A stretch of DNA of 13,877 nt from Dokdonella_A sp035545255 (GCA_035545255.1 DASZYR010000136.1:1-13877); one strand, 5' to 3'; shown: positions 1 to 7,092, counted from the stretch's first letter. The notes: generated by a model not told the origin, from the sequence alone. Made by a program: numbers and translations.

Positions 1-11
1 CCGTTACCGGC

Positions 12-3000
12 ATGCTGACGATGGTCGAGCTCCGGCCCGGCGACGTCGTCGCCGACCGCTTCCGCATCGTGCGCCTGCTCGGCATGGGCGGCATGGGCGT
101 CGTCTATCACGCGCACGACGTCGAGCTCGACGTCGACGTCGCGCTGAAGCTGCTCCGCCCCGAGCTCGCGAGCCGGCCCGACGCGTGCGAACGCGTCCGG
201 CAGGAACTGCTCCTCGCGCGGCAGGTGTCGAGCCCGCACGTGGTGCGCATCCACGACCTCGTGCGCCACGGGGAAGTCTGGCTCATCAGCATGGATTACG
301 TGCCGGGCCAGTCGCTCGAACGGCTGCTCGACACGAAGGGATCGCTGCCGCCAGAGGACGCGATCCGCATCGTGCGCCAGCTTGCACTCGGCCTCGCGGC
401 CGCGCATCAGCGCGGCGTCGTGCATCGCGATCTGAAACCCGCCAACGTGCTGATCAGCGAAGACGGCGAAGCGCGCATCACCGACTTCGGCGTCGCGCGC
501 TCCGCGGGATCGACCGGCATCACGGTCTCGGGTGTCATCATCGGCACTCCGGAATATCTCTCGCCCGAGCAGGCGCGCGCGGAAACCGTCGACGGCCGCA
601 GCGATCTTTATGCGCTCGGCCTCATCTTCTTCGAGATGCTGACCGGAACGCTGCCGTTCCGCGGCGGCACGCCGGCCGAGATGCTCGCGCAACGCATCGT
701 CCGCGATCCGCCGCCGCCCGACACGATCCGCGGCGATCTGCCGAGCTTCGCCGTGCGGCTCTGCTCGCGCTTGCTCGAGCTGAAACCCTCGCGGCGCTTC
801 CAGACGGCCGAGGACGTCGTGCGTGCGATCGACGCGAAGCGCGTGCGGATGCAGGTGCGTCCGCGCCGCGTCGCCACGATCGCGGCGGCGATCGCGCTGC
901 TCGCGCTGGCAGGAGCGATCATCGGATTGCGATGGCATCAGCCGCCCGCGCCCGCTCCGGCCGCGACAGCCGCCGCGCCGATGCTCGATATCGCGCCGAT
1001 GCCCGTCGCCGGCGCGGCCGCGAACGATGCCGACCTCGCCGCCGGCATCCGCCAGACCGTCGCGACGGTCCTGCTCGATACGAACGGCCTCCACAGCAGC
1101 GACGTTCGGCGCGTCGACCGCGTGCTGACCGAGCTCGGTTACGACGCCGACGCGGCGCGCCGCCAGCGCGATCGCGTCGGCTCGACGCTCGGCGCGAAAT
1201 ACCTTCTCGAAATCGATCTCAGGCGCGATGCGGCCGACGCAGCTGTCATCCGCTACGCGCTCTGGAAACCGGGCGACCGTGCGGCGCTGTGGACCGGAAG
1301 CACGCCGGCATCCAGCGAGCGCGATCTCCCTTCGCGCCTGCGCGATCTCCAGCGGCAGCTCGCAACGCATCTCGGCGTGTCGGCGCCGCCGCTCGCGCAA
1401 TGGCCGTCCGCCGGCACGATGCGGACGATCGGGCATCTCCACCGCGAGAAGACCGCCGACGCAGCCGACGCGCTTGCCGCGGCCAATGGCGCCGATGATC
1501 CTGTTCTCTGGTGGGCCGTCGAGGAAACGCTGGACCGTTCCGGCCAGACCGCCGAAGCGGTCACGGCGGCGCGCCAGGCCAAAGATGCCCTCGCGCACGC
1601 GAGCGGACGCGACGCGGAACGCGCTCGCGCGTACGCGGCGCTCCTGCTCGGAGACAACGAAGACGCGATCGCGGCGACCGAGCATCTCGCGCAATCGACG
1701 CCGACCGATCATCCGGTGCGTCTCCTGCTCGCGCGCGCGCAAGCCGAGCTCGGCAAGTTCGACCTCGCGCAGAAGACACTCGATGCGCTCGTCGCCGAAG
1801 ATCCGCGCAACATCGACGCCTGGTACCTGCTCGGCAAGTTCGCGATCATGCAGGGCGATGCGAACCGCGCGGTCGGCGACTACCTGACGCGCGCGCGCAT
1901 CCTTTCGAACCGCCTCGACGACGCGCGCATGCAGGCCGACGTCACGAACGCGATCGGCATCGGCTATCGCCATCTCGGCAAGAGCACGGCCGCCGCGAAG
2001 GAATTCGAATCCGCGAGCGAGATGCGAGGCGCGATCGGCGACAAGCGAGGCCAGGGCGTCAGCCTGCGCAATCTCGCGACCGTGCTCGCGATGCAGGGTG
2101 ATTTCCGCGGCGCGGAGAACGCGCTCTCGCAGGCGCGCGCGATCCTGACGCCGCTCGGCGATCCGGCCGCGCTCGCCGACCTCGCCAACGACGTCGGCGT
2201 TTTCCAGGAGGAGCGCGGCGAGTTCCGCCTCGCGCTCGACGCGTACCGCGAGGCGCTGACGTTCCGGCAGACCGAAGGCGACCAGCGCTCGATCGGCGAG
2301 AGCCAGATCAACGTCGGCTACGCGTACTATCAGGTCGGCGAGTTCGACAACGCCGAGGCCTACTGGCAACAGGCCTCGGCGACGTACTCGCGCATCGAGG
2401 ACCGCATCGGCATCGTGCACGCGAACCAGGTGCGCGCGCTCGGCCACATCGCCCGCGGACGCTTCGTCGACGCGCGCGCACTGCTCGACCAGAGTCTGCA
2501 CGAAGCCGAGGCGATGCAGATGGCCGAAGAGCGCAGCACGAGTCTCGCCGCGCTCGGAGAGCTCGATTTCCTCTCCGGCAATCCGGCGAAGGCGCTCGCG
2601 AGCACGAAGGCTGCCGCGGACATCTTCCGCGCGCGCGAGGACACGCGCGGCAGCGTCGAAATGCAATTGCTCGACGCCGCGATCCTCATCGACATCGGCG
2701 ACTGGGACGGCGCCGAAGCCGCGCTCGGCGATCTCTCGGCCGACACCGTCGCGAACCGCGAGCAGGCGGCGATCCTGCTGTGGCGGCGCGGCGAGATCGC
2801 GCAGGGACGCGGCGATGCCGCGCGCGCCGCCTCGATCGCGAGCGAAGCGATCTCTGCCGCCGGGACGGCGCACAGCTACGGTACCGAGCTCTCGGCGCGC
2901 CTGTTGCGGGCGCGCGCATTGGGTGCACAGAAGAAGTCGCACGAATCCGCAGCCGAGCTGGCCGCGACGCGCTCGGGTCTCGCCCGTTATGCGAGCGTGC

Positions 3001-3299
3001 CTCTGCGCCTCGAGCTCGCCGAGACCGCGCTCGAAGTCGGCGGCGCGGGCGCTCTGCCGGACTATCGTGCCGCGCGCGCCGAGCTCGCACGCCTGCCTTC
3101 GTACGGACGCGCGTTCGAGATCCATGCGCTCGCGGCAACCGCGCTCGGCAGGAAAGGCGGCGATGCCGAAGCGGAAGCGCGCCGCGCGGCGGAGGCCGCA
3201 TACGCCGATCTCGTCCACAACACGCCCGCAGCGAAGCAGCCGATGCTCGCGAAGCTCGCGGCCGCCTACGGCATCGCATCGGCATCGGCTTCCCGATGA
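12..3299 (+). CDS. Transmembrane Ser/Thr protein kinase with TolB-like and TPR C-terminal region
   Basis: This is a Hanks-type Ser/Thr kinase of about 1095 residues. Visible motifs are the glycine loop GMGGMG (24-29), Lys46 in VALKLL, Glu65, HRDLKPAN (catalytic Asp140), DFG (158-160) and GTPEYLSPEQ (178-187). A basic stretch (277-286) precedes one hydrophobic segment (about 288-306), so the kinase should be cytoplasmic and the rest periplasmic. Residues 326-455 resemble the TolB-like domain of CadC-type and cyclase proteins. Residues 567-880 are TPR-like, with six units at an exact 40-residue period from about 640. The rest of the C-terminus is Ala-rich and helical. The stop overlaps the next start (ATGA), so the gene heads a three-gene operon with a histidine kinase and a response regulator. 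The frame is open to the window edge: ATG at 12 or 21, or a start outside the window, are all possible. The substrate is unknown; the family call is firm. Confidence 0.93.
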   Translation: MLTMVELRPGDVVADRFRIVRLLGMGGMGVVYHAHDVELDVDVALKLLRPELASRPDACERVRQELLLARQVSSPHVVRIHDLVRHGEVWLISMDYVPGQSLERLLDTKGSLPPEDAIRIVRQLALGLAAAHQRGVVHRDLKPANVLISEDGEARITDFGVARSAGSTGITVSGVIIGTPEYLSPEQARAETVDGRSDLYALGLIFFEMLTGTLPFRGGTPAEMLAQRIVRDPPPPDTIRGDLPSFAVRLCSRLLELKPSRRFQTAEDVVRAIDAKRVRMQVRPRRVATIAAAIALLALAGAIIGLRWHQPPAPAPAATAAAPMLDIAPMPVAGAAANDADLAAGIRQTVATVLLDTNGLHSSDVRRVDRVLTELGYDADAARRQRDRVGSTLGAKYLLEIDLRRDAADAAVIRYALWKPGDRAALWTGSTPASSERDLPSRLRDLQRQLATHLGVSAPPLAQWPSAGTMRTIGHLHREKTADAADALAAANGADDPVLWWAVEETLDRSGQTAEAVTAARQAKDALAHASGRDAERARAYAALLLGDNEDAIAATEHLAQSTPTDHPVRLLLARAQAELGKFDLAQKTLDALVAEDPRNIDAWYLLGKFAIMQGDANRAVGDYLTRARILSNRLDDARMQADVTNAIGIGYRHLGKSTAAAKEFESASEMRGAIGDKRGQGVSLRNLATVLAMQGDFRGAENALSQARAILTPLGDPAALADLANDVGVFQEERGEFRLALDAYREALTFRQTEGDQRSIGESQINVGYAYYQVGEFDNAEAYWQQASATYSRIEDRIGIVHANQVRALGHIARGRFVDARALLDQSLHEAEAMQMAEERSTSLAALGELDFLSGNPAKALASTKAAADIFRAREDTRGSVEMQLLDAAILIDIGDWDGAEAALGDLSADTVANREQAAILLWRRGEIAQGRGDAARAASIASEAISAAGTAHSYGTELSARLLRARALGAQKKSHESAAELAATRSGLARYASVPLRLELAETALEVGGAGALPDYRAARAELARLPSYGRAFEIHALAATALGRKGGDAEAEARRAAEAAYADLVHNTPAAKQPMLAKLAAAYGIASASASR

Positions 3300-4087
3300 A
3301 CGACGTCAAGCTCAACGGCCCTGCGGCGGACGAAGCGTCGATGCGCGATCAGCTGGCGCGCCTTCGCGAGCAGCAGGAACGGCTGTTCGCGCAGCTGCAT
3401 GCCGGCGAGCAGCACTTCAAGCAGCTCGCGCGCTCTGTCTGGCGCGTGCAGGAAGACGAGCGGCGGCGGCTCGCGCGCGAACTGCACGACGGAATCGGCC
3501 AGCAGCTGACGGCGCTGCGCCATCGTCTCGATGCGCTCGCGCACTCGATCGAAGGCGCGACGCAAGCCTCTTGTCCGCTGCAGGAAGCGCTTTCGATCTG
3601 CGATTCGGCGATCCAGGAGACGCGCGCACTGTCGCGGCTGCTGCGCCCGCAGGTCCTCGACGATCTCGGGCTCGATGCGGCGCTCAGCTGGCTCGCGCGG
3701 CACTCGGCGGAGAGCGGCGGTTTCGAGGTCGAGGTCGACGCCGCCAACGCGCCGCCATCGATCGACGGCGACCTCTCGACGCTGATTTTCCGGGTCGCGC
3801 AGGAAGCGCTCGCGAACGTGCTCAAGCACGCCCACGCGCGCCACGTCGTGATCCGCCTCGCGCAGCGCGGCGAAGACTGGCTGCAGCTCCTGATCGTCGA
3901 CGACGGCCGCGGATTCGACGTCGATGCCGCGTTCGCGAAAGCGAGCGGCGGAGACAGCACCGGACTCGCCAGCATGCGCGAGCGCGTTCGCCTTTTCGGC
4001 GGACGGTTCGCGCTCGTCTCGCAGCCGGGCGAAGGCATGCAGCTGCGCGTGCTCATCCCGCTCCTGCAAGGAGACGGCGCGACATGA
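3296..4087 (+). CDS. Soluble NarX-type (HisKA_3) sensor histidine kinase
   Basis: This 263-residue histidine kinase should autophosphorylate and pass phosphate to the regulator encoded next. The HisKA_3 helix reads ERRRLARELHDGIGQQL, with phosphoacceptor His64. The ATPase domain has an N-box with Asn174 (AQEALANVLKHAHA), the G1 box DDGRGFD (202-208) and the G2 box GLASMRER (223-230). Residues 16-58 are charged and probably form a coiled coil. No transmembrane segment, PAS, GAF or HAMP domain is visible, so the sensory input is missing or comes from a partner. The ATG lies inside the stop of the upstream Ser/Thr kinase (ATGA) and has no clear ribosome site, which points to translational coupling. 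The gene's own TGA overlaps the next ATG. The inferred input partner is the upstream membrane kinase; this is not shown by the sequence. Confidence 0.92.
   Translation: MNDVKLNGPAADEASMRDQLARLREQQERLFAQLHAGEQHFKQLARSVWRVQEDERRRLARELHDGIGQQLTALRHRLDALAHSIEGATQASCPLQEALSICDSAIQETRALSRLLRPQVLDDLGLDAALSWLARHSAESGGFEVEVDAANAPPSIDGDLSTLIFRVAQEALANVLKHAHARHVVIRLAQRGEDWLQLLIVDDGRGFDVDAAFAKASGGDSTGLASMRERVRLFGGRFALVSQPGEGMQLRVLIPLLQGDGAT
4068..4073 (+). promoter_or_regulatory. Ribosome binding site of the response regulator gene
   Basis: AAGGAG lies 10 nt before the ATG at 4084, inside the last codons of the histidine kinase gene. With the ATGA overlap it fixes the response regulator start. It also lets ribosomes start there independently of coupling, so the regulator may be made in excess over the kinase. 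Confidence 0.65.
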
Positions 4088-4728
4088 AGCCGATCCGCGT
4101 TCTCGTCGCCGACGACCATACGATCGTGCGCGACGGCCTCGTCGCGCTACTGAACGGCAGCGGCGACTGCCAGGTCGTCGCCGAAGCCGCCGACGGCGTC
4201 TCGACGGTCGAGCTTGCGTTGAAGACGCAGCCCGATGTCATCGTCGTCGACATCTCCATGCCCAAGCTCAACGGCATCGAAGTCGTGCGCCGCCTCACGA
4301 AAGAGCTCGAATCGACGCGCATCCTGGTGCTGACGATGCACGCGGAGGAGGAATACGTCATGCACGTCGTGCGCGCCGGCGCGGCGGGATTCCTGCTCAA
4401 GGACAGCGCGAGCGCCGAGATGCTCGCGGCCGTGCGGGCGCTCGCGGCCGGACGCGGCTACTTCGGCACGCACGCCTCGAAAGTGCTCGCGCAGCAGGTG
4501 CAGAAACCGCACGCGCAGCTCGAGGATCCGTACCGCGACCTCACCTCGCGCGAGCGCGAAGTGTTCCATCTCATCGTCGAAGGCATGACGACGAAGGAGA
4601 TCGCGCGCCAGCTCGGCACGAGCGCGAAAACCGCCGAGAACCACCGCTTCCGCGTGCTCGACAAGCTCGGCGCGCGCAACACCGCGGAGCTGATCCGCTA
4701 CGCGGTGCGGCATGGGCTGATGGACTGA
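4084..4728 (+). CDS. NarL/FixJ-family response regulator
   Basis: This 214-residue two-component transcription regulator has a receiver domain at 1-120 with acidic residues Asp10 and Asp11. The phosphoacceptor is Asp56 (VVDISMP), followed by Thr84 and Lys106 (LLKD). A LuxR-type helix-turn-helix fills 150-214, with LTSREREVFHLI and the recognition helix around TSAKTAENHRFRVLDKLG. The family dimerises on phosphorylation and binds promoter DNA. The partner is almost certainly the HisKA_3 kinase encoded immediately upstream, since the genes overlap by four bases (ATGA). It is the last gene of the operon; a mosaic of hairpin repeats follows. Target genes cannot be read from the window. Confidence 0.94.
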   Translation: MKPIRVLVADDHTIVRDGLVALLNGSGDCQVVAEAADGVSTVELALKTQPDVIVVDISMPKLNGIEVVRRLTKELESTRILVLTMHAEEEYVMHVVRAGAAGFLLKDSASAEMLAAVRALAAGRGYFGTHASKVLAQQVQKPHAQLEDPYRDLTSREREVFHLIVEGMTTKEIARQLGTSAKTAENHRFRVLDKLGARNTAELIRYAVRHGLMD

Positions 4729-4796
4729 GACGGCTGCGCCGGGGTTCCGCGTTTTCCGCTCTTCGCCGGCTTTACCCCTTCCCGTTTAGCTTTTCC

Positions 4797-4818
4797 CTTC
4801 TCCCGCTTGCGGGAGAAG
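4797..4818. repeat. Hairpin repeat copy 1
   Basis: Perfect 10-bp stem CTTCTCCCGC / GCGGGAGAAG with a TT loop. Its tail and CCCTCA flank place the unit on the minus strand. No T-run follows on the plus strand, so it is not a classic intrinsic terminator, though it could stabilise the 3' end of the signalling operon mRNA. Confidence 0.85.
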
Positions 4819-4905
4819 ACAGGGTGAGGGCGCGTCGGTTCGAAGCGGGCGCCCCGCTCAACGCCAGAAGTAGCTTCCCAACAGCACCCTCATCCGCCTC
4901 GGGCA

Positions 4906-4929
4906 CCTTCTCCCGCAAGCGGGAGAAGG
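4906..4929. repeat. Hairpin repeat copy 2
   Basis: Perfect 11-bp stem CCTTCTCCCGC / GCGGGAGAAGG with an AA loop, followed by GGAAAGC. It is preceded on the plus strand by the CCCTCATCC flank typical of the longer form of the unit. Confidence 0.85.
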
Positions 4930-4951
4930 GAAAGCGGTCGCCTTCGGCACT

Positions 4952-4966
4952 CCGGATCAAGTCCGG
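4952..4966. repeat. Small palindrome CCGGA-TCAAG-TCCGG
   Basis: Five-bp stem and five-base loop between hairpin copies 2 and 3. Its context (ACTCCGGATCAAGTCCGGGG) looks like a second kind of short dispersed repeat embedded in the mosaic. That it is dispersed is from memory and cannot be tested in one window. Confidence 0.5.
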
Positions 4967-4973
4967 GGCAGGT

Positions 4974-4997
4974 CCTTCTCCCGCAGGCGGGAGAAGG
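4974..4997. repeat. Hairpin repeat copy 3
   Basis: Perfect 11-bp stem CCTTCTCCCGC / GCGGGAGAAGG with an AG loop, followed by GAAAAGCTA. It lacks the CCCTCA flank, so it is a shortened unit. The tail matches the minus-strand tail of copy 1 and forms the right end of the terminal inverted repeat. Confidence 0.85.
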
Positions 4998-5040
4998 GAA
5001 AAGCTAGCGCCCGTGGGTCTTCGCCGCCAAACGCAGAAGC

Positions 5041-5205
5041 ATGGATCCGACAGACGACGGCGCCAAGATACGTGGAGTTCAACCTTCCGAATTCGACCGT
5101 GCGGCCTGTCAGGTCATCAAAGAGCTACAACCGGCGCGGCCCGCTGACGTACGAATCCGTCGCCGTCGATGGCGTCCCCCAGAAGATCGAGTCTGTGACT
5201 GCTAG
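5041..5205 (+). CDS. Doubtful short ORF, 54 codons
   Basis: An ATG-to-TAG frame starting MDPTDDGAKIRGVQPSEFD follows the repeat island and overlaps the 3' end of the opposite FG-GAP gene by four bases. The first half has a mixed, protein-like composition; the last third is Arg-rich, as random frames in GC-rich DNA often are. There is no convincing ribosome site (only GCAGAAGC before the ATG) and I recognise no family. It may be a real small protein, a remnant of a larger gene, or chance. A second frame over the same bases (from 5072) is equally open, which argues against either being coding. Confidence 0.15.
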   Translation: MDPTDDGAKIRGVQPSEFDRAACQVIKELQPARPADVRIRRRRWRPPEDRVCDC

Positions 5206-6482
5206 GCGCCGCTGCGCTCTTCCGGCGCGACGCACGCTCCGTTCACGTCGAATCCCGAATGGAATATCGTGACGAGCCCGTCGAACCAATACGCGGCTCC
5301 CGCGTGCTCGAATCCGTCGGCGAGGTGTCCCGGCGCGCTTGCGATCCAGCGCGAACCGCTCGCGGCAACTGACCAGCCGGCGAGCTCGTTCAACTGCGGC
5401 GCTTCGATCGCTCCCGTGCCGCTTTCCGCGAACGTCGGGCCGTCGAACCGGTACGAGGCCCCGCAAGGCGCCTCGGCGAGCTGGCCCGCGAAGGGCGCGC
5501 CGACGAGCACGGCATCGTCCGCGAGCGCGACCGACCAGCCGAATTCGTCGCCTGCCCCGCCGTTCGCCGCGTCGAGCTGCGCCTGCTCGGTCCATGCCGT
5601 GCCGTTTCGCGCGAACACGTACGCGGTGCCTTGCGCGGACGCCGCGTAAGGTGCGCCGACGATCGCGCGATCACCCGAAAGGTCGGTCGAGAATCCGAAG
5701 AGGTCGCCGTCAGCACCCTGCGTTGCGACGAGCGTCGCTTGCACGGACCAGCTGCTGCCGTTGCGCACGAACACGTAGGTTGAGCCGCGCGCGTAGCTCT
5801 TCGGAATGGCTGCGCTGCTCGTCAGCGGCGCACCGACGAGCAGCGTGTCGGCGTCGAGCGCGACGCTGCTGCCGAATCCGTCGCTCTGCGCTCCGCCGAT
5901 CGCGGTCAACCGCGCCTCCTGCGTCCATGTGCCTGCGTTGCGAACGAAGACGTATGCGGCTCCGGCGCCGTTGCCGCCGCGGTCGGCGCCGATGGCGAGC
6001 CGATCGCCGGACAGCGACGCGGAAATGCCGAAGCGCTCGCCGACGGGGCCCCCCGCCGGTGTCAGGCGCGCCTGCTCGGTCCAGCCGGCGCCGTCGCGCA
6101 CGTAGACGTACACCGCGCCGGGTTCGGGGCCCGGCGCGGTCGCGATCAGCGTGTCGCCGGATAGACGGACGGCCGTGCCGAAGGCGTCGCCGGCGGCGAG
6201 GTCGTCCGGAGCGATGCGCAATGGCGGCACGCACGGCAGCGTCGCGCAATCGGTGAGATAGATCGCGCCGGCGATCGCGTTCTCGCCCGGCGCACCGATC
6301 GCGATGACGGTGCCGTCGACGTCGATCGCATACGCCATCTCGGCGACGGCCGAAGGCATGGGACTCAGCAGCGTAGCCGTCTCCATCGCGCCGGCCGGAA
6401 ACGCGCACGCGATCGACGCTGCGACCAGGCAAGCACGCGCGGAGGCGAGCCGGCGACCATTCGATGCGGTCCTCGGTTCCAT
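5202..6482 (-). CDS. Secreted FG-GAP-like beta-propeller repeat protein
   Basis: This 426-residue protein has a signal peptide (about 1-32, ending AFPAGA) and a run of repeats of about 50-59 residues. Each repeat follows the pattern 'FG-x-S-x2-L-x-G-D-x-L-x-IGAP ... AYVFVRN-x3-W-x-EQA-x-L'. Repeat phases begin near 101, 151, 203, 262, 314 and 369, with a degenerate one near 50. This is the FG-GAP_2-like pattern, so an extracellular or periplasmic beta-propeller is expected; the ligand is unknown. Residues 406-412 near the C-terminus read IFHSGFD, a variant of the 'IF-x-D-G-F-E' tail motif I associate with secreted proteins of Xanthomonadales. Cys79/Cys84 may form a disulfide. A good -35/-10 pair ends 6 nt before the ATG. 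The next Met (33) would remove the signal peptide, so Met1 is kept. Confidence 0.88.
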   Translation of the reverse strand: MEPRTASNGRRLASARACLVAASIACAFPAGAMETATLLSPMPSAVAEMAYAIDVDGTVIAIGAPGENAIAGAIYLTDCATLPCVPPLRIAPDDLAAGDAFGTAVRLSGDTLIATAPGPEPGAVYVYVRDGAGWTEQARLTPAGGPVGERFGISASLSGDRLAIGADRGGNGAGAAYVFVRNAGTWTQEARLTAIGGAQSDGFGSSVALDADTLLVGAPLTSSAAIPKSYARGSTYVFVRNGSSWSVQATLVATQGADGDLFGFSTDLSGDRAIVGAPYAASAQGTAYVFARNGTAWTEQAQLDAANGGAGDEFGWSVALADDAVLVGAPFAGQLAEAPCGASYRFDGPTFAESGTGAIEAPQLNELAGWSVAASGSRWIASAPGHLADGFEHAGAAYWFDGLVTIFHSGFDVNGACVAPEERSGA

Positions 6483-6488
6483 GCGGCG

Positions 6489-6517
6489 ATTAGCGTCGCC
6501 GCACCCGATCGTGTCAA
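6489..6517 (-). promoter_or_regulatory. Sigma70-type promoter of the FG-GAP gene, probably leaderless
   Basis: On the minus strand TTGACA (6512-6517) is followed after exactly 17 nt by GCTAAT (6489-6494). The -35 is perfect and the -10 matches four of six consensus bases. Only six nt separate the -10 from the ATG, so transcription should begin at or next to the A of the ATG and leave no room for a ribosome site. Inference from spacing only. Confidence 0.45.
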
Positions 6518-6524
6518 GCCGCCG

Positions 6525-6542
6525 CTGGGTGATTTGACCCAG
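6525..6542. repeat. Inverted repeat CTGGGT-gatttg-ACCCAG
   Basis: Perfect 6-bp arms with a 6-base spacer, lying between the stop of the DUF1249 gene and the -35 box of the FG-GAP gene (7 nt away). It could be an operator for the FG-GAP promoter or a short transcript-end hairpin for the DUF1249 gene. No T-run follows on the minus strand, so a terminator role is weak. Confidence 0.4.
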
Positions 6543-6561
6543 AAACTCCGGGCGCGATGAC

Positions 6562-7080
6562 TCAGCTTGCAGCGCGCCGCAGCGGATCGACCGCGAGCGC
6601 GGAAGCGTTGGCCGAATCGCCGGTCAAGGGCTCGAGCGTGCCGACCGAATGGCCCTGCTCGGCCAGGTATTCGAGCCAGCGGTTCAGGAACGAGCTCATT
6701 CGCAGTCGCTGCTGGAAGATGCTCCGCGCCGGACGCAGCGGACCGATCGCGCGGGCGAGTCGCCGGTCGGTATGGCAATGCATGACCTCGGCCATGTGCG
6801 CATCGTGGTACATGCGAAGGTGCGCCGACGGCGCGAGTTCGCCGGTCTCGCGATCGACGAAGCAATACGTCAAGTGCAGGTCCAGCGTGTAGCGGTGGCG
6901 CTCCTGGACGTCGAGGCGCACGTCGAGGCCGTCGTCGAGCGAGGAAAGATAGCTGCCGATCGAGAGCCGTTGCGGCGCGAACAGGCGCGCGAGGCGGTGA
7001 TAGTTCTCCGCGTAAAGCCCCATCAGCCAGGCGAAACGCCCGGGCAGGACATCGTGCGGTTTTTCGAGTACTGCGGACAT
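6562..7080 (-). CDS. DUF1249 (YqiB-like) protein
   Basis: This 172-residue protein is related to Escherichia coli YqiB. The recognisable core runs from WLMGLYAENYHRL (18-30) through RYTLDLHLTY (63-72) and LRMYHDAHMAEV (88-99) to RMSSFLNRWLEYLAEQGH (127-144). A tail of about 25 residues extends past the usual end of the family. The function is unknown; in enterobacteria the gene lies by nudF, cpdA and parE, none of which is visible here. The chosen start is the ATG at 7080, because the N-terminal extension from the TTG at 7146 (rich in Arg and Pro) does not look like the family. No ribosome site precedes it; a TATGAT hexamer ends 6 nt before the ATG. Confidence 0.85.
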   Translation of the reverse strand: MSAVLEKPHDVLPGRFAWLMGLYAENYHRLARLFAPQRLSIGSYLSSLDDGLDVRLDVQERHRYTLDLHLTYCFVDRETGELAPSAHLRMYHDAHMAEVMHCHTDRRLARAIGPLRPARSIFQQRLRMSSFLNRWLEYLAEQGHSVGTLEPLTGDSANASALAVDPLRRAAS

Positions 7081-7086
7081 GGACCG

Positions 7087-7092
7087 ATCATA
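7087..7092 (-). promoter_or_regulatory. Candidate -10 box (TATGAT) of the DUF1249 gene
   Basis: TATGAT on the minus strand matches five of six consensus bases and ends six nt before the ATG at 7080, the same spacing as at the FG-GAP gene. No -35 box is visible at 16-18 nt (the 17-nt position reads TAGGTT), so this is weaker. If real, the message would be leaderless. Confidence 0.25.

Larger units (their letters stand above)
4787..5006. repeat. Composite interspersed repeat (BIME-like) with a 20-bp terminal inverted repeat
   Basis: The first and last 20 bases (4787-4806 and 4987-5006) are perfect reverse complements, beginning TAGCTTTTCCC and ending GGGAAAAGCTA. Inside are three copies of a palindrome with core CTTCTCCCGC-NN-GCGGGAGAAG. 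The first copy is oriented to the minus strand; the second and third are on the plus strand. Copies one and two also share a CCCTCA-C/T-CC segment on the hairpin's 5' side (minus strand 4825-4830; plus strand 4887-4892), so they face each other head to head. This is the build of a bacterial interspersed mosaic element made from one dispersed unit. Similar hairpins are scattered between genes in several high-GC proteobacteria (from memory). No transposase is present. Confidence 0.8.
4729..5201. other. Gene-poor convergent intergenic region with a repeat island
   Basis: This 473-bp stretch lies between the 3' ends of the response regulator gene (plus) and the FG-GAP protein gene (minus). Positions 4787-5006 hold a repeat mosaic with three strong hairpins, described separately. 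Positions 4729-4786 have no clear terminator: there is only a weak GCCGG/CCGGC pairing followed by TTT at 4772-4774. Positions 5007-5201 look less GC-rich than the flanking genes and hold one doubtful short ORF. I see no RNA gene here. Confidence 0.7.

Noticed and set aside
3266..4069. 267-codon open frame on the minus strand, antisense to the histidine kinase
   Set aside because: No recognisable motif; the sense strand has complete H, N and G boxes.
4787..5006. The repeat island as a CRISPR array or an insertion sequence
   Set aside because: Repeats are inverted relative to each other, spacers are unequal, and there is no cas gene, transposase frame or target-site duplication.
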